A DNA stretch of 20,990 bases from Actinomycetes bacterium. GTDB lineage: Bacteria > Actinomycetota > Actinomycetes > Actinomycetales > Demequinaceae. Every line of letters starts with the position of its first letter. Position 1 is the stretch's first letter. Both the position numbers and the translations under genes were made by a program. The DNA lies in assembly GCA_023411615.1 (NCBI GenBank), contig JAEYOR010000059.1, positions 1 through 20,990 of the forward strand. The letters are read 5' to 3'. The notes under the pieces were generated by a model, which was not told the DNA's origin, made no database searches, and saw only the letters and a program-made list of their open reading frames with translations. Shown here one piece after another: positions 13,591-20,974 of this stretch.

Positions 13591-14553
13591 TCAGCGCTCT
13601 GGCTCGGGTTCGAGGGCGGGCACCGGGGTGGGTTGCGCCACCGCGCGGCGGCCTCGAGATGTGTGGGCCCGGCCAGCGAGGAAGACTCCGGCGAACACGA
13701 TGATCGCCCCCACCGGTTCGTACCAGTGCAGCGTCTCGCCAAGAATGACGATTCCGAGAATCGTTGCCGCAATCGGCGACAAGTAGGTGACGGACGAGGC
13801 CGTGGTGGCACCAGCCATTTTGACGACTCGCCAAAACAGCACGTACGCGAATGACGTGCCGAAGACGCCAAGAGCGAGCACTCCCCACAGGGCGCGATGT
13901 GAGAGCGAAAACGCGTTGTCCCCTGGCTCGCCAGCGATGATCGCGACGGGTGCGAGCATGATGGCGGAGAGACCGACCTGTGTCATTGACAGCGCCGACG
14001 GCGACGCATCGACTCTCCTCAGCAGCAGCCTCGACATCGTGCCGCCGATGCCATAGAAGGCGGTGGCAACAAGCATGAGGACAGTGCCGGCGAGGGGCAG
14101 GCTATGCACATCCCACGCGCCCACCAGCACGGCGATGCCCACCGCGCCTACGCCGAGGCCAGCCAGCTGAGCGCGGGACGTGCGCTCATTCGGAATGAGG
14201 AGTGCGACAAACAAGGCCGTCCACAGCGGCGTGGTGGCATTGAGCAGGCTCGCAAGAATAGACGTGATGCGCTCTTCCGCCATCGGGATGAGCACCATCG
14301 GTGCGCCTGACATGCCGATTGCGGTGACGGCGATTGCGCCTACGGTGCGCCACGAGAGGCGCGCCCACGCACGCTGGAAGGCGACAATGCACACAAGGAC
14401 CGCAGCCCCCACGAGGAGTCGGACGAAGCCGACGTGAGCAGGCTTGAACTCGTCGAGTGCCATCTTGATAAAGACGAATGACGAACCCCACGCGATGGAT
14501 GCAATGAGCAGCGACGGCATCCACGCCCGCATGGGGTAATGCTCGGCGGTCAT
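13591..14553 (-). CDS. EamA/DMT-family transporter
   Basis: A 320-residue membrane protein with ten predicted helices in two EamA repeats. Repeat 1 begins ASIAWGSSFVFIKMALDE and includes LLNATTPLWTALFVALLI. Repeat 2 begins GTVLMLVATAFYGIGGTMSRL and ends SYLSPIAATILGIVILGE-like (read VTYLSPIAATILGIVILGE) with HWYEPVGAIIVFAGV. The family exports amino acids and other metabolites; the substrate cannot be read. The tail is Pro/Glu rich. The start ATG (14551-14553) overlaps the TGA of the upstream ogt gene as ATGA, so the two are translationally coupled in one operon. Confidence 0.92.
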   Translation of the reverse strand: MTAEHYPMRAWMPSLLIASIAWGSSFVFIKMALDEFKPAHVGFVRLLVGAAVLVCIVAFQRAWARLSWRTVGAIAVTAIGMSGAPMVLIPMAEERITSILASLLNATTPLWTALFVALLIPNERTSRAQLAGLGVGAVGIAVLVGAWDVHSLPLAGTVLMLVATAFYGIGGTMSRLLLRRVDASPSALSMTQVGLSAIMLAPVAIIAGEPGDNAFSLSHRALWGVLALGVFGTSFAYVLFWRVVKMAGATTASSVTYLSPIAATILGIVILGETLHWYEPVGAIIVFAGVFLAGRAHTSRGRRAVAQPTPVPALEPEPER

Positions 14554-15134
14554 GCTCCTTGCCGGCCATCAAGCACTGGTACTCGCGTTTGCGCGGAGGC
14601 GGCGCGGGAAGCGTCGTCAATCTCTGCGGCGGTGGCACCTGCCTCGAGGGCGAGCATTGCGGCCTTGACGGGGGCACCTCCGTAGCCATATGCGCCCACG
14701 CGATGCCCAGAACTCAGCACTCGGTGGCATGGCACAAAGGGCGCAACGGCATTACGAGAGCAAGCACTGCCCACAGCACGAGCCGCTCCCGGCCGTCCCG
14801 CAGCGATCGCGAGTTCGCCATAGGTCACCGGTTCCCCCGCCTTGACCTCACGCATCGCGCGCCACACATCCTGCAGGAAGTCACTGCCCGGCTGTTCGAC
14901 TGGCACCGTGGTGATCGCGTTGCCATCCCCGCCCAGCCACGCTTTCACGGCGCGCTCGGTCGCGGGAAGACGGCCGTCAGCCCAACCAGCGCGGGCAAGC
15001 TCGATGGGCACATGCGCCACGATCCGCTGCGCGTCGCCGAAGCCCGACGCCCGGACCACGCCGCGCTCGTCGGCAAAGACATGAAGAGGCCCAAAGCGCG
15101 TTTCAAACTGCGCGTGGGTCAAGGCAATTGACAT
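14550..15134 (-). CDS. ogt: Methylated-DNA-[protein]-cysteine S-methyltransferase
   Basis: A 194-residue suicide DNA-repair protein that moves the alkyl group from O6-alkylguanine to its own cysteine. The active site is VPCHRVL with acceptor C136, preceded by the helix-turn-helix region TYGELAIAAGRPGAARAVGSA and followed by YGYGGAPVKAAMLALE. The N-terminal domain (residues 1-80) is the usual divergent Ogt/MGMT N-domain. There is no Ada-type AraC domain, so this is the single-function form. The C-terminus is about 25 residues longer than minimal. ATG at 15134 lies 6 nt after a TACGCT hexamer and lacks a Shine-Dalgarno. It is first in an operon with the EamA transporter. Confidence 0.94.
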   Translation of the reverse strand: MSIALTHAQFETRFGPLHVFADERGVVRASGFGDAQRIVAHVPIELARAGWADGRLPATERAVKAWLGGDGNAITTVPVEQPGSDFLQDVWRAMREVKAGEPVTYGELAIAAGRPGAARAVGSACSRNAVAPFVPCHRVLSSGHRVGAYGYGGAPVKAAMLALEAGATAAEIDDASRAASAQTRVPVLDGRQGA

Positions 15135-15146
15135 GCGCTCAGCGTA
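15132..15146 (-). promoter_or_regulatory. Leaderless -10 element of ogt
   Basis: On the minus strand TACGCT (15146-15141) is followed by 6 nt and ATG (15134). This is the same geometry as at 3587 and 4511. Confidence 0.55.
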
Positions 15147-15210
15147 CGTCTTCCCCCTGACAGCGGTGGGTCACCTGTCCCGCGGCGTGACACCTCCCCG
15201 GCACAAACAA

Positions 15211-15238
15211 CGGCCCCCGTCGCGCACGACGGGGGCCG
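15211..15238 (-). terminator. Intrinsic terminator after bldC
   Basis: CGGCCCCCGTCG (15211-15222) and CGACGGGGGCCG (15227-15238) form a perfect 12-bp stem with a 4-nt loop. In the minus direction, downstream of bldC, it is followed by TTGTTTGTG. Confidence 0.85.
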
Positions 15239-15253
15239 GTCATTTGGCAATAG

Positions 15254-15463
15254 TTAAACCGAGTGGGCCTGCTCCTGCGCCTCGGCAAGCAGTGAGCGAA
15301 CCTCTTGCTCACGGAAGCGACGGTGGCCACCCAGCGTCCGAATCGAAGAGAGCTTGCCCACCTTGGCCCACCGGGTCACGGTCTTGGGATCAACGCGAAA
15401 GATCGCGGCAACCTCGCTTGGGGTCAGCAGTTTCTCCGGTTCTTGGAGAGCGTCAGCCATCAT
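15254..15463 (-). CDS. bldC: BldC-family MerR-like DNA-binding protein
   Basis: A 69-residue protein consisting almost wholly of a MerR-like winged helix-turn-helix: LLTPSEVAAIFRVDPKTVTRWAKVGKL, then SSIRTLGGHRRFREQEVRSLLAEA. This is nearly identical in layout to Streptomyces BldC, a developmental regulator that binds DNA as head-to-tail oligomers on direct repeats and lacks the MerR effector domain. In a non-sporulating relative its targets are unknown. ATG at 15463 has GAGGG 7 nt upstream; ATG 15460 is an alternative and TTG 15469 is unlikely. It is divergent from the DUF3073 gene across 224 nt, and the neighbouring purF-purM-DUF3073 order is known from other Actinobacteria. Confidence 0.93.
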   Translation of the reverse strand: MMADALQEPEKLLTPSEVAAIFRVDPKTVTRWAKVGKLSSIRTLGGHRRFREQEVRSLLAEAQEQAHSV

Positions 15464-15636
15464 GTTCAATCCCTCAGTCTTCTCGGGAGCCCTACGTTGG
15501 GCTTCCTTGCCGAATGAGACGCTCCGGTTCGTCGACTATGACGCGGTTCTCACAACTTTTTCGGATTTGGACCAATTGGGAGGAGATTCGCCGCCCTTCG
15601 TAGGAGGTTGTACAGTTAGCCCAAGGACTCGAGGCC

Positions 15637-15661
15637 GAGGACCGCTCCTTCGCGCGTCCTC
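15637..15661 (+). promoter_or_regulatory. 5' leader hairpin upstream of the DUF3073 gene
   Basis: GAGGACCGC (15637-15645) can pair with GCG-C-GTCCTC (15652-15661) as nine base pairs with one bulged C and a 6-nt loop. It ends 26 nt before the ATG. TACAGT at 15611-15616 could be the -10, which would put the hairpin in the 5' leader. Function is speculative. Confidence 0.35.
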
Positions 15662-15687
15662 CGTAGTCGAAGAAGGGACGGGCGACC

Positions 15688-15861
15688 ATGGGGCGCGGCC
15701 GTCAAAAGGCAAAAGACGCGAAGATCGCGCGTCAGTTGAAGTACACGAACCACAGCAGTGACCTGCGGGAACTCGAACGCGAGCTCATCGGTGGGAAGTC
15801 TCCTGCCACCGAGCCCGATGACGACGAGTCACGCGATCGCTGGGGCGACGACGACGACTGA
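15688..15861 (+). CDS. DUF3073 small protein
   Basis: A 57-residue protein, MGRGRQKAKDAKIARQLKYT followed by NHSSDLRELERELIGGK, then an acidic tail (EPDDDESRD, ending RWGDDDD). The basic N-terminus, the LKY segment and the DLxxLExEL helix are the signature of the actinobacterial DUF3073 family (PF11273), of unknown function. The split into a basic head and an acidic tail suggests nucleic-acid or ribosome contact, which is inference. ATG at 15688 fits the family start exactly; GAAGGGACGGG lies upstream but at a long distance. It stands between bldC and purM and has its own terminator. Confidence 0.9.
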   Translation: MGRGRQKAKDAKIARQLKYTNHSSDLRELERELIGGKSPATEPDDDESRDRWGDDDD

Positions 15862-15872
15862 CCTGACGCATC

Positions 15873-15900
15873 AAGCGGCGTGTCTCTGGGCACGCCGCTT
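15873..15900 (+). terminator. Intrinsic terminator after the DUF3073 gene
   Basis: AAGCGGCGTG (15873-15882) pairs with CACGCCGCTT (15891-15900) around an 8-nt loop, 11 nt past the stop, followed by CGTCATTTCT. It lies between convergent DUF3073 and purM and may serve both. Confidence 0.8.
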
Positions 15901-15925
15901 CGTCATTTCTCGGGGTGCTGATCCG

Positions 15926-17038
15926 TCAGTTTGACGCTCGGTAGCCGCCGCTGAGGTACACGGCGCCACCGTGAACGCCCTTGCCTCCCCGCACCACATC
16001 GGCCGACGCTGCACGTCCGTCGTCGACGGTGACCTCACCAAGTGCCCACGCGTCCACGCCAGCTGCCTGTGAGGCCGCCATGAGAGCGTCGGCGTCATCG
16101 GCAGAGACGATCGCCACCATGCCGACGCCCATGTTGAGTGTCGCTTCGAGGTCACCCCAGGGCACTGCACCAGCCGACTGCACGGCGGCGAAGACCGCCG
16201 GCAGGTCCCATGCATCGCGCGCCACGTGGGCGGCAAGTCCCGCAGGCATGACGCGGGCGACATTTGCACCCAATCCGCCGCCGGTGACGTGCGAGAACGC
16301 ATGGAGGCCCGGGATCGAAGCGGCCATGTCGACGCACAACTGTGCATAAATCCGCGTGGGCTCGAGCAGTTCCTCTCCCACGGTGCGGCCCAACTCGGCC
16401 AAGGGCGTCTCAAGCGACCAGCCCGCATGCGCGACAACCCGGCGCACCAGAGAGTAGCCATTCGAGTGCAAACCGGACGAGGCCATGGCAACCACTACGT
16501 CACCCTCACGAACCTTCTCCGGCCCGAGCAGAGCGTCGGCCTCGACCACTCCGATCGCGGCGCCCGCAACGTCGTAGTCGTCAGGCTCCATGACGCCCGG
16601 GTGTTCGGCGGTCTCGCCGCCCACGAGCGCGGTGCCCGCCAGCTCGCAACCCTCCGCGATACCGCGCACGATGTCCGCAATGCGCTCGGGGACCACCTTG
16701 CCGCACGCGATGTAGTCCGTCATGACGAGCGGCTTGGCCCCGCACACCACGATGTCGTCAACCACCATGGCAACGAGGTCCTTGCCAATGGTGTCGTGGA
16801 TGTCGAGAGCACGTGCGATGACGATCTTGGTGCCGACGCCGTCGGTCGAGGAGGCGAGGAGCGGCCGCTTGTACGCGGTGAGGGCCGAGGCGTCGTAAAG
16901 GCCCGCAAAGGCGCCGATGCCGCCAAGCACCTCGGGGCCGTGGGTGCGCGCAACGGCCGACTTCATCAGTTCGACGGCGCGGTCCCCCGCCGCCGTGTCC
17001 ACGCCTGCCGAGGCATACGTGATGCCCTCGTTCGTCAT
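15926..17038 (-). CDS. purM: Phosphoribosylformylglycinamidine cyclo-ligase (AIR synthetase)
   Basis: A 370-residue cytoplasmic enzyme for the fifth step of de novo purine synthesis, closing formylglycinamidine ribonucleotide to aminoimidazole ribonucleotide with ATP. It begins MTNEGITYASAGVDTAAGDR as expected for PurM. Signatures are STDGVGTKIVIA, KDLVAMVVDDIVVCGAKPLV, VGGETAEHPGVM, ASSGLHSNGYSLVRRV and SHVTGGGLGANVARVMP, ending VYLSGGYRASN. The frame stays open to 17128 but that stretch lies inside purF. ATG at 17038 overlaps the purF TGA as ATGA, so translation is coupled to purF. The C-terminal region after about residue 335 is longer than in minimal PurM. Confidence 0.96.
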   Translation of the reverse strand: MTNEGITYASAGVDTAAGDRAVELMKSAVARTHGPEVLGGIGAFAGLYDASALTAYKRPLLASSTDGVGTKIVIARALDIHDTIGKDLVAMVVDDIVVCGAKPLVMTDYIACGKVVPERIADIVRGIAEGCELAGTALVGGETAEHPGVMEPDDYDVAGAAIGVVEADALLGPEKVREGDVVVAMASSGLHSNGYSLVRRVVAHAGWSLETPLAELGRTVGEELLEPTRIYAQLCVDMAASIPGLHAFSHVTGGGLGANVARVMPAGLAAHVARDAWDLPAVFAAVQSAGAVPWGDLEATLNMGVGMVAIVSADDADALMAASQAAGVDAWALGEVTVDDGRAASADVVRGGKGVHGGAVYLSGGYRASN

Positions 17039-18510
17039 GCCGAGATCACCGCCTGCTGGCTGAGCAGAAGCTGCCGCGCATCGACTGGCGGCTCGATTGG
17101 ATAGGTGCCGGAGAAGCACGCGGTGCACAAGCGCTCTTCAGCTTGGGCCGTCGCCTTAATCATCCCGTCGAGCGAAATGTGGCCAAGCGAGTCAGCACCG
17201 ATCTGTGCGCGCACATCCTCGAGCGAGTGGCCAACGGCGGCGAGTTCCTCGCGCGTGGGGAAGTCGATTCCGTAGAAGCACGGCCACTGCACCGGCGGCG
17301 AGGAGATGCGCACATGCACCTCTGCGGCCCCGGCTTCGCGGAGCATTTGCACAATTGCGCGCTGGGTGTTGCCGCGCACGATCGAATCGTCAACCACCAC
17401 CAAGCGCTTGCCCCGAATCACATCGCGCAGCGGGTTGAGCTTGAGGCGGATGCCGCGCTGACGCAGAGTCTGTGAAGGCTGGATAAACGTGCGGCCCACG
17501 TAGGCGTTCTTGGTGAGGCCCTGCGCAAAAGGAATGCCCGACGCTTGGGCGTAGCCAACGGCTGCTGGTGTCCCCGATTCGGGGACCGGGATGACGAGGT
17601 CCGCCTCGACCGGGTGCTCCTCAGCGAGAGCGCGGCCCATTTCAAGCCTCGCTGCCTGGACGGACCTGCCTGCGATCGTCGTATCTGGCCGCGCGAGGTA
17701 GACGTACTCGAATACGCACCCACGAGGCTTCGGCTCTGCGAAACGATGGGACTGCACGCCCGAATCGTCGATGATGATGAGCTCGCCGGGCTCCACCTCA
17801 CGCACTTGCTGCGCACCCACAATGTCAAGCGCGGCCGTCTCAGAGGCCACGACCCAGCCACCCTGCTCGAGTTGACCGAGGACAAGTGGCCGCACCCCAT
17901 GCGGATCGCGCGCCGCGTACAACGCGTGCTCATCCATGAAGACAAAGGAGAAGGCGCCTTGCACATGCGGGAGCAGTTCAAGCGCGGTCTCGGCAAGGGT
18001 GTCGAACTGATCAGAGCCGAGCAATGCGGTGACAATCGCCGTGTCGGTGCACTTGCCACCCTTGAGGTCGAGGCGCTTGGCCACACCTTCGCGTTGCGCG
18101 AGGAGGTCGAGCAGCTCGCTCGTGTTTGTCAGGTTGCCGTTGTGGCCAAGAGCGACGGTGCCGTGGGCGGTGGGCCCGAGCGTCGGCTGTGCGTTTGCCC
18201 ACGTGGACGCGCCCGTTGTCGAGTAGCGCGTGTGGCCCACGGCAATGTGGCCCTGGAGCGCCTCAAGCGCCGCCTCGTCAAAGACTTGCGGAACCAGGCC
18301 CATGTCTTTGAAGACGAGGATCTTGTCCCCGTCCGACGCGGCAATTCCGGCAGATTCTTGCCCCCGGTGTTGCAAGGCGTACAGCCCAAAGAAGGTCAGC
18401 TTGGCGACTTCCTCGCCTGGCGCGTAGACGCCAAAGACACCACACGCGTCTTGGGGGCCCTTCTCGCCCGGCATGAGGTCGTGGCTGAGCCGTCCGTCAC
18501 CGCGCGCCAT
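17035..18510 (-). CDS. purF: Amidophosphoribosyltransferase
   Basis: A 491-residue enzyme making phosphoribosylamine from PRPP and glutamine, the committed step of purine synthesis. The glutaminase nucleophile is C23 in QDACGVFGVYAP, so the first 22 residues form a propeptide to be cleaved. HTRYSTTGAS and GHNGNLTN are glutaminase motifs; LVVVDDSIVRGNT is the PRPP loop. All four iron-sulphur ligands of the Bacillus type are present: C265, C411, C462 and C465 (CTACFSG). ATG at 18510 was chosen; it overlaps the end of the upstream membrane-protein gene by 14 nt. ATG 18474 is a shorter option. A longer open frame up to 18783 lies inside the upstream gene. Followed by purM with an ATGA overlap. 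Confidence 0.95.
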   Translation of the reverse strand: MARGDGRLSHDLMPGEKGPQDACGVFGVYAPGEEVAKLTFFGLYALQHRGQESAGIAASDGDKILVFKDMGLVPQVFDEAALEALQGHIAVGHTRYSTTGASTWANAQPTLGPTAHGTVALGHNGNLTNTSELLDLLAQREGVAKRLDLKGGKCTDTAIVTALLGSDQFDTLAETALELLPHVQGAFSFVFMDEHALYAARDPHGVRPLVLGQLEQGGWVVASETAALDIVGAQQVREVEPGELIIIDDSGVQSHRFAEPKPRGCVFEYVYLARPDTTIAGRSVQAARLEMGRALAEEHPVEADLVIPVPESGTPAAVGYAQASGIPFAQGLTKNAYVGRTFIQPSQTLRQRGIRLKLNPLRDVIRGKRLVVVDDSIVRGNTQRAIVQMLREAGAAEVHVRISSPPVQWPCFYGIDFPTREELAAVGHSLEDVRAQIGADSLGHISLDGMIKATAQAEERLCTACFSGTYPIEPPVDARQLLLSQQAVISA

Positions 18511-18883
18511 GAGCCGTCCCGTCGTCGGTGGTCGTGGCGTCCGTGGTGGCAGCGTCGGCGCCCGTGGAGGAAATGTCGGCGTCGGCCAATAATTGTGCCC
18601 GCTGACGGTCGGCCGACCTGCCCGAGGTGTACTCAATGTAGGCCGCCTGCACACCCGTGATGAGGCCGCCCGCGAGCGCGCCCGCGAGCCCGAGGATGAC
18701 GGCCGCCGTGCCGCGGCCAATGGACGTGCCGGCCGGCAGGACAAAGCCGAGGATGGCGCCCACAAGCGCACCGATGCCCACACCCGACAGGATGAAGCGT
18801 TCGGTACGGGGGGCGCGTCGGTAGGTCGCCGGGATGGCGTGCTTGCTCAACCGCTCAGGGGTGGGCTCGGGACCGTCGCTCAC
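18497..18883 (-). CDS. Small two-helix membrane protein of unknown function
   Basis: A 128-residue protein I do not recognise. Residues 1-28 are polar and basic (YRRAPRTERF). Two Gly/Ala-rich hydrophobic segments follow, about 30-52 (GVGIGALVGAILGFVLP) and 58-82 (AAVILGLAGALAGGLITGV), suggesting a tight helical hairpin. The tail is rich in Thr, Ala and Asp and looks disordered. GTG at 18883 is supported by a leaderless signature (TAGACT, 6 nt, GTG). Its 3' end overlaps purF by 14 nt, so it leads the purF-purM operon. Codon use looks like that of the neighbours. Its place suggests coupling to purine synthesis, but no function can be assigned. Confidence 0.8.
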   Translation of the reverse strand: MSDGPEPTPERLSKHAIPATYRRAPRTERFILSGVGIGALVGAILGFVLPAGTSIGRGTAAVILGLAGALAGGLITGVQAAYIEYTSGRSADRQRAQLLADADISSTGADAATTDATTTDDGTAHGAR

Positions 18884-18895
18884 GGCAGAAGTCTA
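18881..18895 (-). promoter_or_regulatory. Leaderless -10 element of the purF operon
   Basis: On the minus strand TAGACT (18895-18890) is followed by 6 nt and GTG (18883), with no Shine-Dalgarno. This would be the promoter for the membrane protein, purF and purM. Confidence 0.55.
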
Positions 18896-18901
18896 GGCGC
18901 T

Positions 18902-18937
18902 CAGGCGCCCACGCCGGTGCGGACCGACGCGGGCGCC
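18902..18937 (-). terminator. Candidate terminator of the sugar permease operon
   Basis: AGGCGCCC (18902-18909) pairs with GGGCGCCT (18930-18937); the 20-nt loop holds a further CGGT/ACCG stem. It begins 16 nt after the stop of the permease gene. No U-run follows, so it may act weakly. Confidence 0.45.
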
Positions 18938-18952
18938 TTGGCCGAGATGGGA

Positions 18953-19879
18953 TCAGCCCTTGGTCGAACCAGCCAGAAGGCCGCGAACGAAGTAGCGCTG
19001 GAGCGAGAAGAACACGATGAGCGGGACGATGATCGACACAAACGCCGCTGCCGTCAGTACCTCCCAATCGGATCCACGCGAGCCCGACAGCTCGCCGAGG
19101 CGCTGGGTGAGCGGGGCGACTTGGACTCCGCCACCGGAGAACACCAGTGCCACAAGCAGGTCGTTCCACACCCAAAGGAACTGGAAGATCGCAAGTGACG
19201 CGATGGCGGGCAATGACAACGGAATGATGATGCGTGTGAAGGTCTGTGTGTGCGAAGCACCGTCAACGCGCGCAGCTTCCATCACATCCCGCGGGATATC
19301 AGAGATGAAGTTGTGAAGCAGGAAGATTGCCAACGGCAAACCGAAAATCGTGTGGGCAATCCACACTGCTTGGAATGATCCGGAGATCTGCAGCCAGTCG
19401 GAGTTGAAGATGCGCAGGAGCGGAATCAGCGCCATTTGGAGCGGCACAATCTGCAGCGCGAACACCATGACGAACAGCCACGACGATCCCTTGAACGGAA
19501 TCCACGCGAATGCATACGCTGCCATGAGCGCGAGGATGAGCGGGAAGATCGTTCCGGGAATCGCGATGACAAGCGAGTTGACGAAGTAGGTTCCAAGGTT
19601 TGCGGATGACGCTCCGGACTCGAACAGGACCGTTTCGTAGTTGTCGAGGGTCCAACCCCAGTTCTCAGGGCTCAGCGCCGACCACCAACCGGAGTTGGAG
19701 ATCTTGCGTTCGGGACGGAAGGACGAAACGAACAAGCCCAATGTGGGGATTGTCCACAGCGCGGCGATGACGATCGCCGCAACGGTGGCGACGGGGGACG
19801 TCAGGCGGCGCTTGACGCGCTTTGCCTTGGGGGTGTCCTCGATGCGACCCACATTCTCTGGGGCGATTGCGGCGCTCAT
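18953..19879 (-). CDS. Sugar ABC transporter permease, MalG/AglG-like
   Basis: A 308-residue inner-membrane subunit of a CUT1 carbohydrate importer. It has six predicted helices, the first at about residues 29-50 (VATVAAIVIAALWTIPTLGL). The ATPase-contact EAA loop reads DVMEAARVDGASHTQTFTRI followed by IIPLSLPA. The segment after helix 1 (SFRPERKISNSGWW) and the ending YFVRGLLAGSTKG are typical of the MalG group; likeness to the alpha-glucoside permease AglG is my reading and moderately sure. ATG at 19879 overlaps the TAA of the upstream permease by one base, so the two are cotranslated. The in-frame opening further upstream lies inside that gene. No ATPase gene is next to it; such systems often share MsiK-type ATPases. 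Confidence 0.92.
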   Translation of the reverse strand: MSAAIAPENVGRIEDTPKAKRVKRRLTSPVATVAAIVIAALWTIPTLGLFVSSFRPERKISNSGWWSALSPENWGWTLDNYETVLFESGASSANLGTYFVNSLVIAIPGTIFPLILALMAAYAFAWIPFKGSSWLFVMVFALQIVPLQMALIPLLRIFNSDWLQISGSFQAVWIAHTIFGLPLAIFLLHNFISDIPRDVMEAARVDGASHTQTFTRIIIPLSLPAIASLAIFQFLWVWNDLLVALVFSGGGVQVAPLTQRLGELSGSRGSDWEVLTAAAFVSIIVPLIVFFSLQRYFVRGLLAGSTKG

Positions 19880-20904
19880 TAGTGGGCCTCCCTGTGACTG
19901 CGAAGCACGCGGACGTTGTAGACGATGATCGGGATCACCATGACGAACAAGAGCACGGCAAGCGCGGCACCCAGGGACGGCTGACCAAGACGGAACGCCC
20001 GCGAGTACATCTCGTTGGCCACCACGGATGTGTTGAACTGACCGCCCGTGACGGTGCGCACGATGTCGAAGACTTTGAGGGTGGCAATGGTGATGGTGGT
20101 GACCACCACGACAATCGAGCCTCGGATCCACGGCACTGTGACGTTCCAGAAGCGGCTCCACGCGGTTGCGCCATCAAGGGAGGCTGCCTCAATGAGCTCG
20201 GCGGGAACGCCCTTGATCGCCGCCGATAGCACCACCATGGCAAAACCTGTTTGGATCCACACCATGATGATGATCAAGTAGAAGGTGTTCATCGGCGCGG
20301 ACGCAGTGAACTGTTGCGGGGTGCCACCGAGCCACACAAGCACCTGGTTGAGGAAGCCGATCTGCGGGAAGCCCTCAGCGCGGTACTCGTACATGAAGCC
20401 CCAAATAATCGAGGCGCCGACGAACGAGATCGCCATTGGCATGAACACGAGCGACTTGAGGACCTTTTCGCCCTTGGACTTGTCAATGAAGACGGCGTAG
20501 GCAAGGCCCACCGCTGTCGACATCAGCGGCACAATCGCGACCCACACGATGGTGTTAATGACAACGCGCGTCATCGTTGGATCGGTGAAAATCGTCTCGT
20601 AGTTGTCGAGGCCGACAAAGTTTCCGTTGTTATCGCTTACGGATTGCCATACCGTCTGGATCGCCGGCCAGATGAGGCCGACCGTCAGCAGGATGAGTGC
20701 AGGCGCCACGAACAGCATGAGCTGCACTACGTCCCTGCCGCGCTTTGGCGCCTTGTCGGCAAGGAACATGAGGAGGCCGACGACTGCAGCGAAGAGGGCG
20801 ACGGCAACGAACGCCGACCACAACTTCGACCCAGTCTCCGGCCAGAAGTCTGAACGCTTTGCCGCGATACTCGCGGCCGCTAGAAACTGCTCGCCAGTGA
20901 GCAC
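19879..20904 (-). CDS. Sugar ABC transporter permease, MalF/AglF-like
   Basis: A 341-residue CUT1 permease partner of the downstream gene. Ahead of the usual six helices is an extra hydrophobic segment at about residues 29-49 (LWSAFVAVALFAAVVGLLMF). The EAA loop is ELIEAASLDGATAWSRFWNV followed by TVPWIRG. The stretch EKVLKSLVFMPMAISFVGAS followed by IIWGFMYEYR is what I associate with the alpha-glucoside transporter AglF; sucrose, maltose or trehalose are candidate substrates. GTG at 20904 is fixed by AAGGAG 6 nt upstream. The solute-binding protein gene expected before it would lie beyond the right edge. There is a 1-base stop/start overlap with the second permease. Confidence 0.92.
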   Translation of the reverse strand: MLTGEQFLAAASIAAKRSDFWPETGSKLWSAFVAVALFAAVVGLLMFLADKAPKRGRDVVQLMLFVAPALILLTVGLIWPAIQTVWQSVSDNNGNFVGLDNYETIFTDPTMTRVVINTIVWVAIVPLMSTAVGLAYAVFIDKSKGEKVLKSLVFMPMAISFVGASIIWGFMYEYRAEGFPQIGFLNQVLVWLGGTPQQFTASAPMNTFYLIIIMVWIQTGFAMVVLSAAIKGVPAELIEAASLDGATAWSRFWNVTVPWIRGSIVVVVTTITIATLKVFDIVRTVTGGQFNTSVVANEMYSRAFRLGQPSLGAALAVLLFVMVIPIIVYNVRVLRSHREAH

Positions 20905-20943
20905 TGTTGACTCCTTCCGGGATGGATCACCGTAGCGTGAAGC

Positions 20944-20974
<31 letters not shown>

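Noticed and set aside
17039..17128. Upstream extension of purM
   Set aside because: It lies within the purF coding region in another frame; PurM proteins begin at the MTNEGITYASAGVD start, which overlaps the purF stop as ATGA.
18511..18783. Upstream extension of purF by about 90 residues
   Set aside because: Low-complexity Arg/Pro/Ser sequence that is a frame shadow of the small membrane-protein gene.
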